Below, in pieces: positions 57,830-64,000 of a DNA stretch of 64,000 bases. Source of the stretch: a virus; IMG/VR virus record IMGVR_UViG_3300010389_000006, positions 1 to 64,000 of that record. One strand, given 5' to 3'. How positions within the stretch are numbered: the first letter of the stretch is position 1; each line of letters starts with the position of its first letter. The notes beneath the pieces are model-generated. The model ran no database searches and had not been told where the DNA came from. It saw only the letters and a program-made list of their open reading frames with translations. A program made the position numbers and the translations under genes.

Positions 57830-60800
57830 ATGCCTCAGAAGACGAACCTAAATGTAAATCCTTATTACGAGGACTTTGACGCGAGTAAGAATTTTTATAA
57901 AATTCTATTCCGTCCTGGATACTCCATTCAAGGTAGAGAATTAACACAAGTTCAGTCAATCCTCCAAAACCAGATTGAGAGTTTTGGTAGATATGCATTT
58001 AAGCAAGGAGAACTTGTAATTCCTGGAGAGGTTGGTTTAAATACCAAACTAGATTATGTAAAGTTATCTTCTGTATCTGAAGTTGCAGTAAACGATGGAA
58101 ACGATATCGTTTATAAGAAATATGATATTACTCAACTAGTAGGTCAACAACTAAGAGGTTTAACTTCTGGTGTTATTGCTAATGTTCTAGCAGCAAATCT
58201 GTCAACCGAGGCAACGGCAGATACTCTATACGTTAGCTATATCAATAGTGGTAATTCTAATACAGAGTCCACATTCAGACAAGGCGAGACTTTAGAAGTT
58301 ATTGATGGTGTAAACACTCCATTAATGGTTGTTGGAACAGATGGTAGTGTATTACCTACCAGTATCAATGTAACTAACCCAGATACTGGAGATACTACAT
58401 CACTAGAAAGTCCTGCAATGGGATACGCTTCTGCTGTTAAGGTAGAAGAAGGTATCTATTTTGTCAATGGATATTTTGTTCGCAATGAAGCAGCTCTGCT
58501 CGTCATTGATGAATACTATGATAAACCATCTGCAAAAGTTGGTTTTACCATTAAGGAAGAAATTATTAGTCCAGAAGAAGATTCAAGTCTATACGATAAT
58601 GCAATTGGATCTTCTAACTACACCGCACCTGGAGCACATAGACTAAAAATTAGTCTTGAATTAAAAGAGTTTGCTCTAGATGCAATTACAGATAAGAATT
58701 TTATTCAACTTATCACTGTCAAAAGAGGTCAAGTACAGAGAAAGGTAACTGCCGCTGACTATTCACTCATTGAGCAAACACTTGCAAGAAGAACATTTGA
58801 CGAGAGTGGTGATTATGTTGTAGATGATTTTGCAATTGATATCAGAGAGTTTGCACAGAAGGATAGCAATCGCGGTATCTACTCTGCTGATGAATTTGGT
58901 CTTTATAATGGATATACTGCTGGCGAAGCTGCCAGAAAAATGGTTGCCAGTGTTGGTCCTGGTAAGGCATATATCAAAGGATATGAAATTGTCAATAAGG
59001 AAACTAAGTATCTTGAGATTAACAAAGCAAGAGAAAGTCTCACCAGCGACAATGTAACTCTCAAAACAAGAGGACTACCTACATTCAGTATTACTAATAC
59101 CTACGGTAGTGTTCCTCTCAACAAAGAAGGTTCACAATTAACAGCATATCCAACTCTATATCTCTCATCTTTGTTCAATGATGGATATGTTGGTCTTAAC
59201 AATACAGAGGCAAGCAACAACTATCGTCAAACAATTACAAGAAGAGGTCAGTTCTTAGATTCTAATAAAGGTGTTAGAACGATCACTCTTGAGGTAGTTG
59301 ATGTCAATATTCCAATTGCATCAATTGTTGCATCAGATTTGACAGATACATTCAACAAACTATGGTATGTCAAGACAAGAGCAGGCACGAACGTAGTTGA
59401 TTACGTTGATGTTCTATCATATAGTAAAGTATTCAAACCAGCAAAGAATCCTGGTACTACTGAAGAGTCCAGATTCCTAGAAGTAACAGTAACTGGATTG
59501 AAGAGCGACCTTGAAAACATTTTCATTGAGTACGACGAAGGATCTGAAGAAGGTAAAAAGAGAAAGCTCTTCCTAACAGAAGCAGATGCTAGAGGAGATG
59601 AGAAAGAAGATCTTTCATCAACTGTATTTGCTAACATCATTGATTATAGCGAGACAATTACTCCAGTAATCGGTACTGCAAAACCAAGCAACTTCTTCCT
59701 ACAGGAAAGAGGAACTGGATTCAACTCTGACTCGGACATCGTTCTTTCTAAAGGTGTTGAAGCAGACGGAACCCAGTCTTACAATGCTGTATTCGGTCTC
59801 TCATATTTTGATCCTCAATTCTTCACCAAGATCAAACTAGAAACTCAACCACCTTCACAATCATATGGTGTTGGTACATATGTTTATGGTTTGACCAGTG
59901 GAGCATACGGTGTTGTTGAGGGCGGTCCATCTGGAGTCTATTCAACAGGAAGAATCTTGTTTGTGAAGACTCTTTCTGGAAAGTTTGCACCAGGAGAGAC
60001 ACTCAAAGATGAGGGTGGAAACCTAGTCAAGATTGCTCAGGAGAACACAATTTCTCACTTTGTTGTTCAAGAAAGAGGTTTGGGATATCCAACAACCTCA
60101 ACAATTAAGATTGATGGTGTTTCATTTGATCAAGGTAAGATTGAATTGGGATTCTTAGGTCAGGGAATCTATAGAGTAGATATTCTTGACAGAACTGCGG
60201 TATCTAATACTTACTCCAGACCACCAGTAGTATCAATTGATGCGGGAGAAGCAACTCCAACTACTGCTGCGGTAATCATTCCTGTTCTCAACAGAAACAC
60301 TGTTATTACATACACACCTCAAAATGTTAAGTCCATTGGAACTTCATATGGTTCAGGTGGAGCAAATACTTTCACAGCAGATATCCTAGTTGATGACAGA
60401 AATTATGCTGATCTATACGATGTAACCGACTTTACTTTCTTCGGAAAGAAAGGAACTAAGTTCCTTGAGTCTACTAGCTTCAGTGCAGATGCAAGTTCCG
60501 TAGTTCAACAGGGAGATCTAATTCAATTCTCTGATGATTCTAATAATGTTATTAGAGCGGTTGTACAATATGCAACAATTCAGAAAGGATCATCAAAAAC
60601 AAGAATCTATCTAGACGAAACTCTATATGATGATGTTGCTAGCACAAGCGTAGTAAGATTCCGTCCTGTAATTCAGAATGCAAACTCAGGAACTTTACTA
60701 TTCCCAACTGGAAGCAGATCTGTACAAAGTGTATCCGCTGGTCCAGATGATAGCAAGATTGTATACTATTTCCGTAGAGACTTTGTAACTGCTGGTTCTA

Positions 60801-63800
60801 CTGGTGGCGGACTTATTACTTTTGCTGCTCAGTTGCCATTCGGTACTCAAAGATTTACAACATTCAACGAGAAGAACTATGTAATTACTGTTCTTAATAA
60901 GAATGATGCAGACAAGGTAGAAACTGGAGATATTGTATACATTGACGAAGATAATGTAGAGATCACATCTGCAACCGATACCGCCAGTGGATTGGTATCT
61001 GGAAGCATCCAGTTCAATCTGCCAAGTTCATACTTCAATACTGGTTCTATTGAAGGAATTGCAAATTATACTGCTCCCGAATTAAAACTAACTGCAACTC
61101 TTGAAGTTGAGAACGCTAAACCAAGACTAAAAACTGCTGTTAGAAACAAGAGAATTGTAGTTGATTCTTCTGGTGATAGAGTCATTCCTTTCAGAGGAAC
61201 CGATTATGATAGTGATGTTGTTGAGACACTATCTTACTCAGATGCATTTAAGTTAAGATACGTTTATGAAGGAACTAGCACACAACCACCCGAGATTGAT
61301 AGTGCTGGCAATCTTGTTTCTGGATCAGACGTAACTAATAGATTTACATTTGACAATGGTCAAAGAGACACAATCTATGATGTATCTAGAATTGTAATCA
61401 AACCAGGATATGAAGCACCAACTGGTCAACTAGTAATTGCATTTGATTACTTTGAGCAATCACAAGGAGACTTCTGTACTATTGATAGTTATCTACATGA
61501 TGCAGGTGTTCCTGAAGATGAGATTCCAACATTCAACTCATCTGTACTTGGAAATGTAGAACTCAAGAATGTAATTGACTTTAGACCTAAAGTTAACACT
61601 GCTACCATTGTTCCTGGTTTCCAAGATACTTCTTCACTAGAAGTCATCACCAGCAACTTTACTGGTTCTGGTTCTGTATTTGCTGCAACTCCTGCTCCAG
61701 ATTCAAATCTTGAGTATACCTTCAAGTTCAGTCAAGTTCAGTACCTAGACCGCATTGACGGAATCTTCCTCAATAAGAATGGTGAGTTTATTGTTAAAGA
61801 AGGCAACTCATCACTCAATCCTTCCAAACCAGATCCTGTTAAGGATGCTATTCCTCTATTCTATGCATATGTTCCTGCTTATACAAATACAAGCAAGGAT
61901 GTGAGGATCACTCCTGTTGAGCATCGTAGATATACGATGAAGGACATTGGCAAACTTGAGAAGCGTATTGAGCGTCTTGAGTATTACACCACTCTCAGCA
62001 TTCTAGAGCAACAGGCTCTCAATATGCAGGTTAAGGATGAAGTTGGTCTTGACAGATTCAAGTCTGGATTTTTTGTTGATAACTTTGAATCACACAGCAT
62101 TGGTAATCTAGTGTCTGTGGATTATAAGTGTTCTATTGATAGCAGACAATCAGTTCTAAGACCACAGTCAAAAGAAGATTCATTTACTCTAAAAGAAGTC
62201 TACACAAGACAAGATCAAAGATCAGTAGCTGGATATCAGAAGACTGGAAGTGTAATCACACTACCTTACTCTAAGTTAAGTCTACTTGGCAACAACTTTG
62301 CATCTAAAACAATCAATCCAAATCCATTTGTTGTAGTTCAATATGTTGGAGATGGCGCAGTTTCTCCCGCTATTGATCAGTGGTATGATCAAAGTGTAGA
62401 ACCACTAGTTGTAGATACTAACACAAGTATCTTTAATATCTTCTTAGCAAAAGAAAATGTTAAAGAAAGTTTCTCCAGTTTACATGATTCCTTCATTGTC
62501 AACTGGGTTGGATCTTCACCATCTTTCACAGCGATTAATTCGCTTGGAGAACTCAACACTACCCAGGCAAATGCTGGTGTTAAGGCAGCATCTGTAGGAA
62601 GTTCCTCAAATATTAGTCCACAAAACAATGAGATTGGTAAGGGAGTAAGAACTAAGACTGTTGGAGAGAACGTTGTCTCTACAGCACTACAGTTCTTTGC
62701 TAGAACAAAACCAATCAAGTTTGTAATTGGTAGACTAAAACCAAATACAAAAATTTCAGTATTCCTAGAAGGCAGAGACATTAGTCGTTGGGTCAATCCA
62801 GATCTCAGATTTACTGGAACTGCTGGAAACTCACTGTCTGCTTTCAATGGTGAGATTGTAACCGATGAAAATGGTAATGCTAGTGGTCTAATTCTACTTC
62901 CCGCTGGTAAACCACCAAGAGAGAATGCTACTTGGACAGGTGATGCAACTACTGTGGAGTATGATGACTCGGCAGAAGAAGTACGTTTCACGACTGGAGA
63001 ACTTACATTTAGATTTACTTCCAGTGCTACAAATGCAGATAAGGCAACTGTAGATACATATGCAGAGGTTAAGTATTATGCTACTGGTGTTCTACCACAG
63101 AACCCTGCAAGCATTGTTTCCACAAGACCATCTTACTTCAAGTCAAATGAGGGTGTTCAGTTTGTAGATAGCAACACCGATAACCCAATCAGACCAAATC
63201 CACTTGCACAAACATTCAAGATTGAAAACTTTGAGGGTGGACTATTTGTAACTGGACTAGATCTCTTCTTCAGTAAGAAGAGCACCAATATTCCCGTTAA
63301 GGCATACATCACTAACGTAGACTTTGATAAACCAAGCAAGAACATTGTTCCTGGAACAGAGAGAACTCTATCTCCAGATACTTACCTCAAGTGCTACAGT
63401 AATGGAAACGTACTTATTAGTAGAGGTGAGTATGTTGTAGGAAAGAGTTCTGCTGCTTCTGGTCCAATTTCAAGAGTCGTTGATAAGAATGGCGTTGAGG
63501 TAACTCCTTCTTCTACAGGTGTTTTTGCTCTAACCAATGAGCAAGTCTATACACTCATCCTAAGCAATCATAACGGTCGTTCATTCATCCAGAATGAAGA
63601 GTTGGAAATTCCATCTGTTGAGTTGGCAAATGATAAAGATGGCACAAGTCTTGCTCTGACAATTGCTAAAGACAGCGGAAGAGTTTCTGACATTAGAATT
63701 AAGAATCCTGGTGCAAACTATGATAGCGCAGTTCTAACAATTGAAAGTCCACAACTTCCTGGTGGTTCTGTTGCTACTGCAAAAGTTAATGTCTCTGGTG

Positions 63801-64000
63801 GAAAGATCTATAACGTTGATGTTTCAATTTCTGGATTTGGATACACCGAATCTCCATCAGTTGTCGTCAAAGGCGTCGGAAATGGCGCTGGAGGATGCGA
63901 AGTTGAGACTTTCATAGAGATTGATACCCCAGCAGTTAGAATGGGCGTAGCGACCGATTTTGAGGGTCTCACAGCATCTACAACACCAACCAGATTTGAG
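57830..64000 (+). CDS. DUF4815-type virion structural protein, partial (at least 2,057 aa)
   Basis: Open from ATG 57830 to the window end (2,057 codons, no stop seen). The N-terminus (N-P-Y-Y-E-D-F-D-A-S-K-N-F-Y-K-I-L-F-R-P-G-Y, then Q-S-I-L-Q-N-Q-I-E-S-F-G) and E-G-I-Y-F-V-N-G-Y-F-V are the DUF4815 signature. Near residue 1,370 comes the conserved D-I-G-K-L-E-K-R-I-E-R-L-E-Y-Y-T-T-L-S coiled coil, and near residue 1,785 a P-L-A-Q-T-F-K-I motif, both usual in the family. In cyanomyoviruses the protein follows gp8 and is thought to belong to the baseplate/fibre-attachment region (gp9/gp10 equivalent). The 3' end lies beyond the window. Confidence 0.85.
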   Translation, partial: MPQKTNLNVNPYYEDFDASKNFYKILFRPGYSIQGRELTQVQSILQNQIESFGRYAFKQGELVIPGEVGLNTKLDYVKLSSVSEVAVNDGNDIVYKKYDITQLVGQQLRGLTSGVIANVLAANLSTEATADTLYVSYINSGNSNTESTFRQGETLEVIDGVNTPLMVVGTDGSVLPTSINVTNPDTGDTTSLESPAMGYASAVKVEEGIYFVNGYFVRNEAALLVIDEYYDKPSAKVGFTIKEEIISPEEDSSLYDNAIGSSNYTAPGAHRLKISLELKEFALDAITDKNFIQLITVKRGQVQRKVTAADYSLIEQTLARRTFDESGDYVVDDFAIDIREFAQKDSNRGIYSADEFGLYNGYTAGEAARKMVASVGPGKAYIKGYEIVNKETKYLEINKARESLTSDNVTLKTRGLPTFSITNTYGSVPLNKEGSQLTAYPTLYLSSLFNDGYVGLNNTEASNNYRQTITRRGQFLDSNKGVRTITLEVVDVNIPIASIVASDLTDTFNKLWYVKTRAGTNVVDYVDVLSYSKVFKPAKNPGTTEESRFLEVTVTGLKSDLENIFIEYDEGSEEGKKRKLFLTEADARGDEKEDLSSTVFANIIDYSETITPVIGTAKPSNFFLQERGTGFNSDSDIVLSKGVEADGTQSYNAVFGLSYFDPQFFTKIKLETQPPSQSYGVGTYVYGLTSGAYGVVEGGPSGVYSTGRILFVKTLSGKFAPGETLKDEGGNLVKIAQENTISHFVVQERGLGYPTTSTIKIDGVSFDQGKIELGFLGQGIYRVDILDRTAVSNTYSRPPVVSIDAGEATPTTAAVIIPVLNRNTVITYTPQNVKSIGTSYGSGGANTFTADILVDDRNYADLYDVTDFTFFGKKGTKFLESTSFSADASSVVQQGDLIQFSDDSNNVIRAVVQYATIQKGSSKTRIYLDETLYDDVASTSVVRFRPVIQNANSGTLLFPTGSRSVQSVSAGPDDSKIVYYFRRDFVTAGSTGGGLITFAAQLPFGTQRFTTFNEKNYVITVLNKNDADKVETGDIVYIDEDNVEITSATDTASGLVSGSIQFNLPSSYFNTGSIEGIANYTAPELKLTATLEVENAKPRLKTAVRNKRIVVDSSGDRVIPFRGTDYDSDVVETLSYSDAFKLRYVYEGTSTQPPEIDSAGNLVSGSDVTNRFTFDNGQRDTIYDVSRIVIKPGYEAPTGQLVIAFDYFEQSQGDFCTIDSYLHDAGVPEDEIPTFNSSVLGNVELKNVIDFRPKVNTATIVPGFQDTSSLEVITSNFTGSGSVFAATPAPDSNLEYTFKFSQVQYLDRIDGIFLNKNGEFIVKEGNSSLNPSKPDPVKDAIPLFYAYVPAYTNTSKDVRITPVEHRRYTMKDIGKLEKRIERLEYYTTLSILEQQALNMQVKDEVGLDRFKSGFFVDNFESHSIGNLVSVDYKCSIDSRQSVLRPQSKEDSFTLKEVYTRQDQRSVAGYQKTGSVITLPYSKLSLLGNNFASKTINPNPFVVVQYVGDGAVSPAIDQWYDQSVEPLVVDTNTSIFNIFLAKENVKESFSSLHDSFIVNWVGSSPSFTAINSLGELNTTQANAGVKAASVGSSSNISPQNNEIGKGVRTKTVGENVVSTALQFFARTKPIKFVIGRLKPNTKISVFLEGRDISRWVNPDLRFTGTAGNSLSAFNGEIVTDENGNASGLILLPAGKPPRENATWTGDATTVEYDDSAEEVRFTTGELTFRFTSSATNADKATVDTYAEVKYYATGVLPQNPASIVSTRPSYFKSNEGVQFVDSNTDNPIRPNPLAQTFKIENFEGGLFVTGLDLFFSKKSTNIPVKAYITNVDFDKPSKNIVPGTERTLSPDTYLKCYSNGNVLISRGEYVVGKSSAASGPISRVVDKNGVEVTPSSTGVFALTNEQVYTLILSNHNGRSFIQNEELEIPSVELANDKDGTSLALTIAKDSGRVSDIRIKNPGANYDSAVLTIESPQLPGGSVATAKVNVSGGKIYNVDVSISGFGYTESPSVVVKGVGNGAGGCEVETFIEIDTPAVRMGVATDFEGLTASTTPTRFE

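Noticed and set aside
62389-62991. 200-aa minus-strand ORF
   Set aside because: Antisense to the DUF4815 gene, which continues through without stops and carries family motifs.
1-64000. CRISPR arrays, insertion sequences or an integrase/att site
   Set aside because: No regularly spaced short repeats, transposase or integrase motifs were seen; the repeats found are within coding sequence.

Overview
The window is part of the genome of a T4-like myovirus that infects cyanobacteria (a cyanomyovirus, most likely of marine or brackish Synechococcus). The evidence is a gp25-gp6-giant protein-gp8-DUF4815 baseplate run, very large fibre genes, T4-type late promoters (TATAAATA and close variants), a set of 2OG-Fe(II) oxygenases, a DUF4385 gene, and dozens of tiny overlapping early genes. 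Every supported gene is on the + strand. The host guess rests on the GC-rich, host-like codon use of the small accessory genes at about 25.5-31.4 kb and 37.4-39.9 kb. The phage species cannot be named from the sequence alone.

Layout. (1) 1-700: tRNA-Ala(UGC), tRNA-Asn(GUU), a small HNH endonuclease gene and a terminator. (2) 700-24,750: a late transcription unit opening with a perfect TATAAATA box. It encodes a 4,482-aa fibre-like protein built from tandem repeats, three consecutive tail-collar fibre proteins (397, 428 and 1,405 aa, the last glycine-rich), a tail-assembly chaperone, four 2OG-Fe(II) oxygenases and two small unknowns. (3) 24,740-40,000: an early/accessory block of about 45 mostly tiny genes, often joined by ATGA/TAATG/TGATG overlaps, with several sigma70-like promoters and GC-rich hairpins. 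Recognisable members are DUF4385, an SF2 helicase, an N6-adenine methyltransferase coupled to a candidate restriction-endonuclease-like protein, a secreted HExxH metalloprotease-like protein, an AbrB-like protein, a DUF7249 protein and a HicA-like protein. (4) 40,000-64,000: a second late module with a 417-aa unknown, a PAAR-like spike tip, gp25, gp6, a 3,513-aa giant with a YHYH domain in the gp7 position (VrlC-like), gp8, and a DUF4815 structural protein that runs off the end of the window.

How it fits together. The late modules build the baseplate, the spike tip and the host-recognition fibres. The chaperone and oxygenases lie directly behind the fibre genes and are plausible fibre-maturation factors (inference). 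The early block probably carries host-takeover, DNA-modification and regulatory peptides. The observations I would check first are the methyltransferase/nuclease-like pair, the oxygenase cluster, the helical repeat module shared by the fibre and baseplate giants, the repeated hairpin-plus-promoter cassettes, and an AT-rich interleaved inverted-repeat element at 36.4 kb.
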